This document shows, in pieces, positions 44,639 through 53,561 of a stretch of DNA of 64,000 bases. Under the pieces are notes generated by a model that had not been told where the DNA came from, ran no database searches, and worked only from the letters and a program-made list of their open reading frames with translations. The first letter of the stretch is position 1. Each line of letters begins with the position of its first letter. Source of the stretch: CAYNHF01 sp964397045 (lineage in GTDB: Bacteria > Actinomycetota > Acidimicrobiia > Spongiisociales > UBA5794); NCBI GenBank assembly GCA_964397045.1, contig CAYNHF010000032.1, positions 1 to 64,000 on the forward strand, written 5' to 3'. The position numbers and the translations under genes are program-made.

Positions 44639-44880
44639 TGCGCCACCCCAGCTGCCTTGCACAGCCGCAGCCGTTCACCCATGCGTAACACCAGGCCTTC
44701 CCCATCTCGGCTGCAGAACCGCCCTACCGTCCCGCAACCTCTTCCGTCTATTCCCCTGTCATAGGCTAGGTCGATCGACCCATGCTGCGAATACTTGTTT
44801 TGACGGGTGGCGACGTAACTAGTCACGCATATCGTTCGAGTTCGCCCGACCAGCGAGACGGGCGTGCGCGAAACCGCCAG

Positions 44881-45912
44881 ATGGCCGATAATCCCGTCAT
44901 GCACCCTCCTCGCTCCGCAGCCAAGCCCGCGCAGCCTGCAGAGGTGGCCGTGGGGTCGCCGTTGGTCGGCGCCGAACGCCTCTTGCTTCGCGAGTTGATC
45001 GACTACGCCGGCCTATTCCCTCCCGCCCGCCTCGATCTCGCCGCCGCGGTCGCCGCGTACCGGGTCGCCCGCGACGGTCAGTACGCCTGGGTACTGGGAA
45101 GGTTCCTCTGTCCGACGTCACGGCTGGAGGAATTGGGAGGCGCCCTCACCGCGACGATGACCGCAGGCGAGCAGACGTGGGACGTCGGGGTGATCTTCGA
45201 TTTGCCGCCTGCTGCCGCTGCCGCGGCTGCCCAGGCGTTCGACGCTGCGATGGATCCCGCCGCGCGAGTGACGGTGGCCGAACTGCGGACGCCGGACGCG
45301 GCGGCAGAGGGTCGCTCTCTGGAGACGACGGCAGACGCGTTGCGTCCGTACCTGCTCGCGGCGACCTCCATCTCGCCCCGCGTCACCACCTACATCGAGA
45401 TCCCACTTACCGCCGCCTGGCACGATGGCATCCCTTTGGCAATCGAGGCCGTGGCGAAACTGGGACGCCACCTGCATCGCGAGGTCGGTGTCAAACTGCG
45501 CTGCGGCGGGCTCGAACTGGACGATTTCCCCAGCTGCGCACAGGTGGCTCGCTTCATCTCGGCGTCGGTCTCGGCCGAGGTTGCCTTCAAGGCCACTGCA
45601 GGGTTGCACCGGCCCGTCCGCCACTTCGACCCGACCCTCGGCGGATATCGGCACGGCTTCATGAACCTGCTGGCCGCGACTGCGCTGGCCGAAGTCGGGG
45701 CAAGCGAGGAGACACTCGAAATCGTCCTTGCCGAGGAGGAGGCGAACGCCTTCGCACTCGGTGTCGCGGGCCTGCAGTGGCGCCGGCACACTGCCGGCCC
45801 TTCCGTCATCAAACGCATCCGCCGCGATGCCTTCACCGCCTATGGGAGCTGCGATTTCGACGAGCCGATCGCCGATCTCGTTGGCCTCCAGATCGTTGCC
45901 GCCGCCCAATGA
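44881..45912 (+). CDS. Conserved-looking protein of unknown function coupled to fumarylacetoacetase
   Basis: The 343-residue soluble protein opens with LLRELIDYAGLFPPARLDL and has later blocks VGVKLRCGGLELDDFPS, EVAFKATAGLHRPVRHFD and RHGFMNLLAATALAEVG. Alternating strand-helix pattern with these Gly-rich turns is compatible with a TIM-barrel, but I do not recognise a family. Its stop overlaps the fumarylacetoacetase start (ATGA), so it should act in the same aromatic amino-acid pathway. An ATG at 44899 is an alternative start, and frames open to 44782 are unlikely. A divergent LuxR regulator lies 242 nt upstream. Confidence 0.75.
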   Translation: MADNPVMHPPRSAAKPAQPAEVAVGSPLVGAERLLLRELIDYAGLFPPARLDLAAAVAAYRVARDGQYAWVLGRFLCPTSRLEELGGALTATMTAGEQTWDVGVIFDLPPAAAAAAAQAFDAAMDPAARVTVAELRTPDAAAEGRSLETTADALRPYLLAATSISPRVTTYIEIPLTAAWHDGIPLAIEAVAKLGRHLHREVGVKLRCGGLELDDFPSCAQVARFISASVSAEVAFKATAGLHRPVRHFDPTLGGYRHGFMNLLAATALAEVGASEETLEIVLAEEEANAFALGVAGLQWRRHTAGPSVIKRIRRDAFTAYGSCDFDEPIADLVGLQIVAAAQ

Positions 45913-47171
45913 CCACCGATCACGTCGCAGACCCGACGCTGGACCCGGCCTTGGAGTCATGGGTCTCCGTGACTGCCGGATCCGACTTTCCGATCCAAAA
46001 CCTTCCCTACGGCATCTTCTCCACCGCGGATCGCTCGCCGCGGGTGGGGGTCGCGATCGGTGACGACATCCTGGACCTCGCGATGCTCGCAGACGCAGGC
46101 CACCTTGTCGGGATCGACCTTGAACCGCATAACGTTCACACCGATCGACTCAACCACCTCATGCGCCTGCCGCGCCTCACGCGGGTAGCGTTGCGCGAAC
46201 GGCTCAGCACACTGCTGCGGAGGGACAACCCCGATCTCATCGCAGACTCAACCAGATGGCTCGTGCCAGGCTCCGCAGCTGCGATGCACCTTCCATGCGA
46301 GGTCGGCGACTACGTCGACTTCTACTCATCTCTCGAGCACGCCACCAACCTCGGAAGGCTGTTCCGTCCCGAAGGCGAACCGCTGCTGCCCAACTGGCGG
46401 CACCTCCCCGTTGCTTACCACGGACGAGCTTCGACCGTCGTCGTCAGCGGTACTCCGGTGGTGCGACCCCACGGCCAGCGCAAAGCCCCGACCGCAGATG
46501 CTCCTTCGTTCGGACCATCGACCCGGCTCGATTTCGAGCTGGAAGTCGGCTTCTTCACCTGTGCAGGGCCACAGCTCGGTGCCACGATCGCACTCTCCGA
46601 TGCTGAGGATCACATCTTCGGATTCGCATTGGTGAACGATTGGTCGGCGCGTGACCTCCAGGCATGGGAGTACGTGCCACTCGGACCGTTCCTCGGCAAG
46701 AGTTTCGCGACCACAGTGTCACCGTGGGTCGTCACGCGCGAGGCCCTGGCACCGTTCCGGGTTGAGCCTCCTCCTCAGAAGCCTCGACCACTGCCGTACC
46801 TTTCAGAGGCTGCTACGCCGGGGCTAGCAATCGACCTCGAGGTGAAGCTCAACACCACGCTGATCAGCACCACCAGCTTCCGCTCGATGTACTGGACGCC
46901 CGCCCAGCAACTCACCCACGCCTCCAGCAACGGAACCGCGATCCGTGCGGGCGACCTGTACGCCTCCGGAACCGTTTCCGGCTCGACCCCCGGAGCGGCC
47001 GGATCTCTCATCGAACTGACCTGGAACGGCACCGCACCAATTCCCCTGGAAGACGGATCCACGCGCGCCTTTCTCGAAGATGGAGACACCGTGACGCTAC
47101 GCGGCAGTTGCCGCGCCGGCGGAGCGGCCGCGATCGGCTTCGGAACCTGTTCCGGGACGATCATCGCATGA
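45909..47171 (+). CDS. fahA: Fumarylacetoacetase
   Basis: The 420-residue hydrolase splits fumarylacetoacetate to fumarate and acetoacetate, the last step of tyrosine/homogentisate catabolism. It has the N-terminal domain (FPIQNLPYGIFSTADRSPRVG) and the metal-binding catalytic domain: DFYSSLEHATNLG, LPVAYHGRAS, DFELEVGFF and NDWSARDLQAWEYVPLGPF. The lengths of both domains are normal. The ATG at 45909 overlaps the preceding stop; a frame open from 45177 is a shadow. No other homogentisate genes are in the window. Confidence 0.93.
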   Translation: MTTDHVADPTLDPALESWVSVTAGSDFPIQNLPYGIFSTADRSPRVGVAIGDDILDLAMLADAGHLVGIDLEPHNVHTDRLNHLMRLPRLTRVALRERLSTLLRRDNPDLIADSTRWLVPGSAAAMHLPCEVGDYVDFYSSLEHATNLGRLFRPEGEPLLPNWRHLPVAYHGRASTVVVSGTPVVRPHGQRKAPTADAPSFGPSTRLDFELEVGFFTCAGPQLGATIALSDAEDHIFGFALVNDWSARDLQAWEYVPLGPFLGKSFATTVSPWVVTREALAPFRVEPPPQKPRPLPYLSEAATPGLAIDLEVKLNTTLISTTSFRSMYWTPAQQLTHASSNGTAIRAGDLYASGTVSGSTPGAAGSLIELTWNGTAPIPLEDGSTRAFLEDGDTVTLRGSCRAGGAAAIGFGTCSGTIIA

Positions 47172-47180
47172 CGACACCCC

Positions 47181-47218
47181 CGGGCCGGCCGCGGTTGCCG
47201 CCCCGCTTCGCCGGCCCG
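47181..47218. terminator. 9-bp inverted repeat after fahA, possible terminator hairpin
   Basis: CGGGCCGGC (47181-47189) and GCCGGCCCG (47210-47218) are perfect inverted repeats around a 20-nt loop, 10 nt after the fahA stop. There is no T-run, so intrinsic termination is uncertain; many actinobacterial terminators lack one. Confidence 0.35.
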
Positions 47219-47241
47219 ACCCGGTAGTACGCTTACCGCCG

Positions 47242-48237
47242 ATGGCGACCCTTCTTCTGTTTGCGAACCTGCGCGAAACGGCAGGCACCTCCACCGTCGA
47301 ACTGCCCGGCAACACCGTTGGGCAGGTGGTGACCGTTGCCATCGAGTCCTATGGAGACGACTTCGCCGCAGGGGTAGGCACAGCCAGGGTATGGGTGAAC
47401 GGCGACCCGGCGGACGATGACACCCCCGTTTCTGCAGCGGACGAAATTGCTTTGATCCCACCTGTGTCTGGCGGGACCACCAGAACCCAGAACCCAACAG
47501 AACTCCTCGATTACGTGGCGGTTCCGGCGCTGGTTGCCGCGGTCGCGATCGCCAACTGGATCTCAGTGCAATGGTTTGCCTTCGCGATGGTCGGCATCGG
47601 CATCGCCTGGCTCTGGGACCTCCGCGATACGCTGGCAATTCGCGGCATCCGCTTCCAGATGATCCCTGCGATGGTGGCTGTGGCCCTCGCCGTCAACGGC
47701 GCCTACGGATGGGGCCAGGCCGGCTTCGCCGGCGGAATGGCACTGGGAACCGTGGCGTGCCTCATCTGGGTGGTGCTCGACACCTCCATGCGAACCCTCG
47801 ATCGGGTTGCGCTCCTGCTCTTGCTGGCGACGGTCGCCTCACTGGGGACCGGGGCTCTGGTACTGGTGCGCCTCGACGGCAGCGAGCGGGTCACCTTCTT
47901 CATCGCACTCGTCCTGGTGGCTGGGGCAGCCTCCTGGGGCGTAGCTCGCCTCCCGAACGACACTTTTGCCAGCCTCGACGGCAATCTCGTTGGCCTCCTG
48001 GGCGCGCTCTTCGTCGGTGCCATCGCCGGACTCGGGTCAGATGCGGTGGATTTGCCGACCGCGCTCATCGCGGCCGCGTTCGCAGGCGCCGGCCTGGTGG
48101 CAGGCCGGACGTTCGGATCGATGGTCCGCTCCGGCGCGGTGGTACTGACCGAACGATCCCCCGGAATGCTGACGACACTGGATGGGCCGGCAATCGCAGC
48201 CTCCATGTTCTGGGCGGCACTCACCCTCTTCGGCTGA
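47242..48237 (+). CDS. MoaD/ThiS-like domain fused to a CdsA-like membrane domain
   Basis: The first 78 residues are a ubiquitin-fold MoaD/ThiS-type sulfur carrier: LLLFANLRETAG at the start and EIALIPPVSGG at 68-78, ending in the diglycine normally thiocarboxylated at a free C-terminus. Here the chain continues into about nine membrane helices (90-330). The end, GSMVRSGAVVLTERSPGMLT with LDGPAIAASMFW, distantly resembles phosphatidate cytidylyltransferase (CdsA) tails. The frame is continuous with normal codon use, so a sequencing frameshift is unlikely. Either proteolysis releases the carrier or the domain has a non-sulfur role. Confidence 0.75.
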   Translation: MATLLLFANLRETAGTSTVELPGNTVGQVVTVAIESYGDDFAAGVGTARVWVNGDPADDDTPVSAADEIALIPPVSGGTTRTQNPTELLDYVAVPALVAAVAIANWISVQWFAFAMVGIGIAWLWDLRDTLAIRGIRFQMIPAMVAVALAVNGAYGWGQAGFAGGMALGTVACLIWVVLDTSMRTLDRVALLLLLATVASLGTGALVLVRLDGSERVTFFIALVLVAGAASWGVARLPNDTFASLDGNLVGLLGALFVGAIAGLGSDAVDLPTALIAAAFAGAGLVAGRTFGSMVRSGAVVLTERSPGMLTTLDGPAIAASMFWAALTLFG

Positions 48238-48262
48238 GTCGGGAGACCGCCGCAGTGTGCCG

Positions 48263-48640
48263 TCATAGCGTTGGGTTCAGCGACTCCCCGATGAGCAGGC
48301 CGGCCGTCGCCAGCACGAGGCCGACGCCCACCGACAACACAACGTTGGCTACCGCGCCTCCCGTTACGCCTGCCCGGTACAGCTCGATCGTGTCAACGAT
48401 GAAGGTGGAGAACGTGGTGAATCCTCCGAGCATGCCGATGAAAAAGAACAGGCGGACTCGATCCTCGAGCCGGCCGATCATCAATCCCACCAGCAGACCC
48501 AGGAGGAAGGATCCGACCACGTTGACGGCGAAGATGGCCCACGTGAAGGCTCCGGTTTGAGGCGGCAGCGTCCTCCAGATACCGTATCGGGCCATCGTGC
48601 CAAGTGCCCCACCCAGACCGACCATCAGAAACTCAGACAT
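48263..48640 (-). CDS. crcB: Fluoride ion channel CrcB (Fluc)
   Basis: The 125-residue, four-helix protein carries GGALGTMARYG near the start and the hallmark GMLGGFTTFSTF, with the central asparagine in FAVNVVGSFLLG. These are the Fluc/CrcB fluoride-exporter signatures. The ATG at 48640 fits the family; an upstream ATG at 48661 adds seven residues. Only one crcB is present, so it would work as a homodimer, or with a partner elsewhere. I found no fluoride riboswitch pattern upstream. Confidence 0.92.
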   Translation of the reverse strand: MSEFLMVGLGGALGTMARYGIWRTLPPQTGAFTWAIFAVNVVGSFLLGLLVGLMIGRLEDRVRLFFFIGMLGGFTTFSTFIVDTIELYRAGVTGGAVANVVLSVGVGLVLATAGLLIGESLNPTL

Positions 48641-48762
48641 CGGCGGGAGCCTATCCACCAAGGGGCTGGGGTGCCGGATTTCGCTTCCCTCAGGGTCATG
48701 CCAGTATCAGCCGATATCAGGTACGCGTTATGCACAGACAACACCGGCTTGACGATCGTGGG

Positions 48763-49866
48763 ATGAACCTGCACGCGCGGCGGCGCTTCCGGGCGGCCGT
48801 GCCTCTGCTGCTCGTCGCCTTGCTCTCCGCGATTCCCGTCACCGCAGGAGCCCAGACCCGTGAGGACGTCACGCGCACTCGTCAGGCGAAGGATGTCGCG
48901 TATGAGCGGCTGATCGCGACCAACCAGGAACTCGAAGCAGCCGTCGTCATCTACGAAGAAATCAACTCAGAACTGATCGATCTCAACTGGAGAATCGGCC
49001 TGCTCCATGAGCAGGTCCGTGACTACGAAGCGGACGTCACCGCCCTGGAAGTCAGAGCCCGCAACCTCGTGATCGAGGCTTACATGAACGGCGGCATCGA
49101 ATTGATGGAGGTGGTGCTCGAAGCCGATTCGATCCAGGACGTGTTCACCGGACAGGTGCTGGCATCACGTGCCACGGACCACGATGTCATCGCGCTCGAT
49201 CGCCTCGATGCGCTCAGTCGTGAGCTGGATCGGGTACGAGCCGAGTTGGAAATCGACCAGGCCCGCGCCGCCGAACTCGAGTCCGAGGCGCGTCGCGTTG
49301 TCTCCCGGTTGGTTGCCTCGCAAGAAGCGGCAGCTCTGGCGTACGCCGAGGCCGATCAGGCCGCTCGTGAGGCCTACCGACTCTTCCTCGAAGAGGAACG
49401 GATCCGACGGATGTCCGAACTGGCCCGGATCCAAGGGGTTGCCGGCGGCCTTTCCGCAACCGCCACCCCCGGCTTCGTCTGTCCGGTCGTCGGCTCCGTT
49501 GCGTTCAGCAACGACTGGGGCAACCCCCGGTCTGAGGGTCGTACCCATAAGGGAACCGACATGTTCGCCAGACGCGGCACCCCGTTGGTTGCCGTGGCAG
49601 ACGGCACCATCCGGCTGAGTACCGAGGAGCTGGGAGGGATATCGGTCTACCTGACCTCCAACTACGGCATGGTCTTCTACTACGCCCACCTCGACGGCTA
49701 TGCCCCCAGCATGCGGTCCGGCAAGCGGGTGGCGATCGGTGATGTCGTCGGCTACGTCGGCGACAGCGGCAACGCGCTTGGTGGCTCACCCCACCTCCAC
49801 TTCCAGATCCACCCGGGCGGAGGCGCCCCGGTCAATCCTTACCCCACTGTCCGTCGCACTTGTTAG
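48763..49866 (+). CDS. Secreted M23 (LytM-type) peptidase with coiled coil
   Basis: The 367-residue protein begins with a signal peptide (RRFRAAVPLLLVALLSAIPV, likely cleaved near TAGAQ). Residues 30-225 form a long coiled coil, and the C-terminal domain (about 235-365) is a zinc metallopeptidase of the M23 type with HKGTDMFA and HLHFQIHP metal/catalytic motifs. This architecture matches EnvC/RipA-associated cell-wall hydrolases or their activators. ATG at 48763 gives the signal peptide directly; a frame open from 48604 does not. Confidence 0.9.
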   Translation: MNLHARRRFRAAVPLLLVALLSAIPVTAGAQTREDVTRTRQAKDVAYERLIATNQELEAAVVIYEEINSELIDLNWRIGLLHEQVRDYEADVTALEVRARNLVIEAYMNGGIELMEVVLEADSIQDVFTGQVLASRATDHDVIALDRLDALSRELDRVRAELEIDQARAAELESEARRVVSRLVASQEAAALAYAEADQAAREAYRLFLEEERIRRMSELARIQGVAGGLSATATPGFVCPVVGSVAFSNDWGNPRSEGRTHKGTDMFARRGTPLVAVADGTIRLSTEELGGISVYLTSNYGMVFYYAHLDGYAPSMRSGKRVAIGDVVGYVGDSGNALGGSPHLHFQIHPGGGAPVNPYPTVRRTC

Positions 49867-50453
49867 CCTCTGGGGCTAACGGACCTTCCGTCACAAAGAG
49901 AAAGGCTGCCGTCCTGGAACAGAATCGCCGCAGAATCGACGTGGTGACCGACCCCGAATTCGTTGCGACCCTCACCGCAGATACGCTCGAGGTACTTCGC
50001 GAGCGGCGTCAGCTCTGCGACGAACTCGACAACGAGCTGTCCTTCTACCGCAGGCTGCTGCACGGTCGGCTCGACCTTCTCGGTTTCGAGAAGCGCCGGC
50101 GCAGCGGGATCGAAACGCGCTCGCTGATCGAGGCACTTCCCGAGATCCTGGCGGACTCAGACGCGCCGATGCGAGAAACCGCCCTCAAGTCACCTCCGAT
50201 CGAAGCTCCCGACTTCTTCGGAGAGGGGCAACGTGCGATCGACAAGGTGCTCAGCGACGACTTCCTCGCCCATCTCCCCACACTCGGCGACTCCGAACTC
50301 GAGGAGATCGAAGCCTCGCTGACAGTTGCCGAACGCGATATCTCAGACCAACGCCGCCTCGTGTATGACGCGCTCGAACTTGTCCTCGAGGAGCTGACTC
50401 GCCGGTATCGGGAGGGGCTCGCCAACGTCGACGAGCTGCTCGAGCAAGGCTGA
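49860..50453 (+). CDS. RsiG-like anti-sigma factor with variant c-di-GMP helix motif
   Basis: This 197-residue, largely helical protein has the segment DELDNELSFYRRLLHGRLDL near 54-73. It closely resembles the c-di-GMP-binding helix of RsiG (ExxxSxxRxxxQxxxD) that sequesters WhiG-type sigma factors in Streptomyces and Rubrobacter. Here the positions are Asp57, Ser61, Arg64, His68 and Asp72, so two of five residues differ. A second acidic helical region (LPTLGDSELEEIEASL) lies C-terminal. The start is uncertain: TTG at 49860 overlaps the M23 stop, but CTG 49914 or GTG 49941/49944 are alternatives nearer the conserved part. No sigma factor gene is in the window. Confidence 0.75.
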   Translation: MLASGANGPSVTKRKAAVLEQNRRRIDVVTDPEFVATLTADTLEVLRERRQLCDELDNELSFYRRLLHGRLDLLGFEKRRRSGIETRSLIEALPEILADSDAPMRETALKSPPIEAPDFFGEGQRAIDKVLSDDFLAHLPTLGDSELEEIEASLTVAERDISDQRRLVYDALELVLEELTRRYREGLANVDELLEQG

Positions 50454-50464
50454 TCATCGACGTC

Positions 50465-51412
50465 GTGGTGGCGCGCACCATGCGTGCCGACATCGCGGAA
50501 GCCTGGCACCACGGTTCGGCCATCGCGGTTGATTACGAAGGACGGGTCCTCGCTGCCTGGGGCGAATCGGACTTCCCCATCTACTACCGGTCGGCCGTCA
50601 AACCCTTCCAGGCGACGGCCTCGCAACGTGCCGGAGCCGAACTCGTACCCGAACACCTTGCACTGGCATGTGCCAGCCACGGTGGGCAGCCGGTTCACGT
50701 GGCCATCGTTCGTGCCATGTTGGACGAGGCATCACTCGATGAGTCTGCGCTCCAGTGCCCTCAAGATTGGCCACTGTCGAATTCGGCGCGGAATCGACTC
50801 ATCGCTGGCGGGGCAAGGAAGCCGCGGCGGATCTTCCACAATTGCTCCGGCAAACACGCCGGGTTCCTCAGAGCATGTGTGGCAGCGGGTTGGCCGCTGG
50901 AGACCTACCTCGAGCGACACCATCCCCTGCAGCAGTCGGTCGTCGCAATCGTCGCAGAGGCGACCGGTGCCGATCCACGGCCGGTCGGGATCGACGGTTG
51001 CGGAGCGCCGGTGCTCGGCGGGACGATCCGGGGACTCGCCACCGGGTTCGCCCGGCTGAGCCGGGACTCCGCGTACGCCGAAGCCGCCACCGCCACCCGC
51101 CGTTATCCCGCCCTCGTCGCCGACTCCGCCCGGCCGGATGGTCGACTAGCCGCATGGTGGGGTGGACCGCTCAAGGCGGGGGCGCAGGGCCTCGTTGCCG
51201 CATCGCGTCACGGCATCGGCCTGGCGGTCAAGAGCCACGAAGGCTCCCGCACGGTCGCCGTCATGACACTGCTCGAGATGCTGCGACTCTTGGGCATGCT
51301 CCCGGACGCGGCTCGAGCTGAACTGGAGGATATCGCTCGTCCGCCGGTATACGGCGGCGGTCGTGTCGTTGGGGAGACCGTCCCCACGCTCGAAGCTGCA
51401 CCAACGTCATGA
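50465..51412 (+). CDS. L-asparaginase II family protein
   Basis: The 315-residue protein belongs to the asparaginase II family of Rhizobium etli AnsA type (unrelated to the E. coli enzymes). Motifs include YRSAVKPFQA, CASHGG, HNCSGKHAGFL and GIDGCGAP. It would hydrolyse asparagine to aspartate and ammonia. GTG at 50465 or 50468, or ATG at 50480, could be used. Its stop overlaps the next start by 4 nt, joining it to the FemAB-mshA-ybjN unit. Confidence 0.88.
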   Translation: MVARTMRADIAEAWHHGSAIAVDYEGRVLAAWGESDFPIYYRSAVKPFQATASQRAGAELVPEHLALACASHGGQPVHVAIVRAMLDEASLDESALQCPQDWPLSNSARNRLIAGGARKPRRIFHNCSGKHAGFLRACVAAGWPLETYLERHHPLQQSVVAIVAEATGADPRPVGIDGCGAPVLGGTIRGLATGFARLSRDSAYAEAATATRRYPALVADSARPDGRLAAWWGGPLKAGAQGLVAASRHGIGLAVKSHEGSRTVAVMTLLEMLRLLGMLPDAARAELEDIARPPVYGGGRVVGETVPTLEAAPTS

Positions 51413-52332
51413 CGCTGCGCATCCACGATGATTGGTCGACCGGTACGTTCGACCGGGCGCCGATTGCCGCGGCGACCGGCCCGTTTCCGCAACGCGGTTT
51501 CCTCGACACCTGGTGGCGACACCGGGGGGGCCAAGGGCGCGTGATGCTCGCAGACAGCGGAAGCGCGCTGCTGCCCCTCGTCGCCTTCGATGACCGAGTC
51601 GAATTCATGGGTGAAGCCGACTTGTGTGACTATCACAGCCCACTCGGTGGCCCGGTTGACTCGCTGCTCCGAGCACTGGCTTCGCGCCTGCCGGACGGAA
51701 CGAAGCTCACGCTTGACAGCCTCCCCACGGAAGCCGCTGAACCGATCGCCGCAGGGCTCCGGACGGCGGGCGTTGCCACCACCGTCGCCCAGCACGAGCT
51801 CGCTGCTGTCCTCTCTTTGCCGGCCGCCACCGATGAGTGGCTGGCCTCGCTCGACAAGAAGCAGCGCCACGAGGTGCGTCGCAAGCACCGACGGTTCACC
51901 GCCGCGGTCGGGTCACCCCGTCTCAGCAGGGGAACTGCGGAAGACCTGACTGGGTTTGTTGCGATGCATCGCAACGCAGCGGGTGAGAAGGGCGGGTTCA
52001 TGGACAATGCGATGGAGCGATGGTTCGCTGCCCTCATCAATGAGGTGGGCGGGTGTATCGACCTACTCAGTGGGGATGACGGGGTACCCCTGGCCGCCGG
52101 AATCGGCTTCGAGGACGAGGGCGCCTACTACCTCTACAATTCCGCCTACGAACCCGCCGCGTCTGAAGTGTCGCCCGGTGTTGTCCTGCTGACCGAGTTG
52201 GTGGCTCGCGCCATCTCAGAGGGACGTACCGTATTCGACTTCCTGAAGGGCGACGAGCCGTACAAGTACAAGCTCGGGGCCCAGCCGAGGCCTCTCTACG
52301 CCGTGACCGCAACCATCGGCGATCGATTGTGA
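51409..52332 (+). CDS. FemAB/GNAT-type acyltransferase (BioF2-like)
   Basis: The 307-residue protein resembles the FemAB-related GNAT acyltransferases (PF13480 type). The characteristic SLDKKQRHEVRRKHRRF and FDFLKGDEPYKYKLGAQP segments are present and the fold appears as two GNAT halves. Members transfer amino-acyl or acyl groups in envelope polysaccharide or peptidoglycan assembly. Overlapping starts with the asparaginase-like gene upstream and mshA downstream suggest one operon. The specific substrate is unknown. Confidence 0.78.
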   Translation: MTLRIHDDWSTGTFDRAPIAAATGPFPQRGFLDTWWRHRGGQGRVMLADSGSALLPLVAFDDRVEFMGEADLCDYHSPLGGPVDSLLRALASRLPDGTKLTLDSLPTEAAEPIAAGLRTAGVATTVAQHELAAVLSLPAATDEWLASLDKKQRHEVRRKHRRFTAAVGSPRLSRGTAEDLTGFVAMHRNAAGEKGGFMDNAMERWFAALINEVGGCIDLLSGDDGVPLAAGIGFEDEGAYYLYNSAYEPAASEVSPGVVLLTELVARAISEGRTVFDFLKGDEPYKYKLGAQPRPLYAVTATIGDRL

Positions 52333-53561
52333 TCAGATCAGTAGCCCTCATCTCCCTCCATACGTCCCCGCTGCTGCAGCCGGGCGCGGCAGATGCCGGT
52401 GGCATGAACGTCTACCTCCACGAACTGGCGCAAACGATGGCCGATCGGGGCATCCGGGTCGTGGTGTTCACCCGGCGCACGACACCAGACCAGCCGGAGT
52501 GCGTCGAGTATCGACCCGGCTACCGGGTCGTCCATGTCGATGCAGGCCCGCCCCGGCCACTTCCGATCAGCGAGCTCCCCCCCTATGTAGCGACCTTCGC
52601 CGATGCGGCCATCACCTGGACACACGAATCGAAAACGACGTTCGACGTGATCCACTCCCACTACTGGCTGTCCGGCTGGGCAGGCGTCCTGATGAAAGAA
52701 GTACTGGACGTGCCCCTGGCGAACTCATTCCACACCCTGGGGCGGGTAAAGGACCGCGCACGTCGCGATGATGAACCCCTCTCCAGTCGTACCCGGACCC
52801 TCACGGAAGAGGAGGTGATCGCTCGCTCCAACTGTGTGATCGCCTCGACGCCCCATGAGTTCGAAGACTTGCTGCAGCACTACGGCGCGAGTCCGGAGCG
52901 CCTCTGCACATCACTCCCCGGCGTGTCCCATCTCATCTTCAGCCCGGGGGATAAAACGGTGGCCCGTGACTGGCTTGGCCTCGGTGATGAGCCCATCGTG
53001 CTCTTCGTCGGACGCATTCAGCCATTGAAGGGCCTCGATATCGCGGTCCGAGCTCTCGCCAAGCTTCCCGAACGAGTGGCCGCCGGGGAGGGTCCGCCGC
53101 GACTGGTGGTGGTCGGCGGCCCCAGTGGGCCGGCAGGAGAAAACGAACTCGATCACATCCGGGCCCTCGCGGCCGACCTGGGGGTCTCCCAACGAGTGTC
53201 GCTTCTCGACCGTCAGCCCCATGCCCATCTCGCCGCCTTCTATCGAGCAGCCGATGTCTTGGTGATGCCCTCACGGTCGGAATCCTTTGGTCTGGTGGCC
53301 GCGGAGGCTCAAGCTTGCGGGCTCCCGGTAGTGGCGTCGGCAGTAGGCGGCCTGGCCTTCGTGGTTAGTGAAGGAGTGTCCGGTGTGCTGGTCGAGGGTC
53401 ACGACCCGGCCGGCTACGCGGATGCACTGGTACACGTGCTCGACGACCCCGGGGTGGCGAACCGATTGCGTAGCGGTGCGGTGGAGCACGCCGAACAGTT
53501 TTCCTGGAATGCCACAGCCAACCGGCTTCTCGAGTTGTACTCTGGCATCAGCGGACGATGA
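52329..53561 (+). CDS. mshA: Glycosyltransferase, MshA type (mycothiol biosynthesis)
   Basis: The 410-residue GT4 enzyme has ADAGGMNVYLHELAQTMADRG, VIHSHYWLSGWAG, SFHTLGRVKDRARRDDEP, FVGRIQPLKGLDIAVRAL and the C-terminal PSRSESFGLVAAEAQACGLPVV donor-binding loop. The MNVY and HTLG segments are characteristic of MshA, which transfers GlcNAc from UDP-GlcNAc to inositol-3-phosphate, the first step in mycothiol synthesis. GTG at 52329 overlaps the preceding stop. A YbjN gene follows, the neighbour typical of actinobacterial mshA. Some GT4 enzymes of other function look similar, so confidence is not full. Confidence 0.85.
   Translation: MIRSVALISLHTSPLLQPGAADAGGMNVYLHELAQTMADRGIRVVVFTRRTTPDQPECVEYRPGYRVVHVDAGPPRPLPISELPPYVATFADAAITWTHESKTTFDVIHSHYWLSGWAGVLMKEVLDVPLANSFHTLGRVKDRARRDDEPLSSRTRTLTEEEVIARSNCVIASTPHEFEDLLQHYGASPERLCTSLPGVSHLIFSPGDKTVARDWLGLGDEPIVLFVGRIQPLKGLDIAVRALAKLPERVAAGEGPPRLVVVGGPSGPAGENELDHIRALAADLGVSQRVSLLDRQPHAHLAAFYRAADVLVMPSRSESFGLVAAEAQACGLPVVASAVGGLAFVVSEGVSGVLVEGHDPAGYADALVHVLDDPGVANRLRSGAVEHAEQFSWNATANRLLELYSGISGR

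Noticed and set aside
48641..48762. Fluoride riboswitch upstream of crcB
   Set aside because: No GGCGAUGG-type start or matching pseudoknot elements in the 120 nt upstream on the minus strand.
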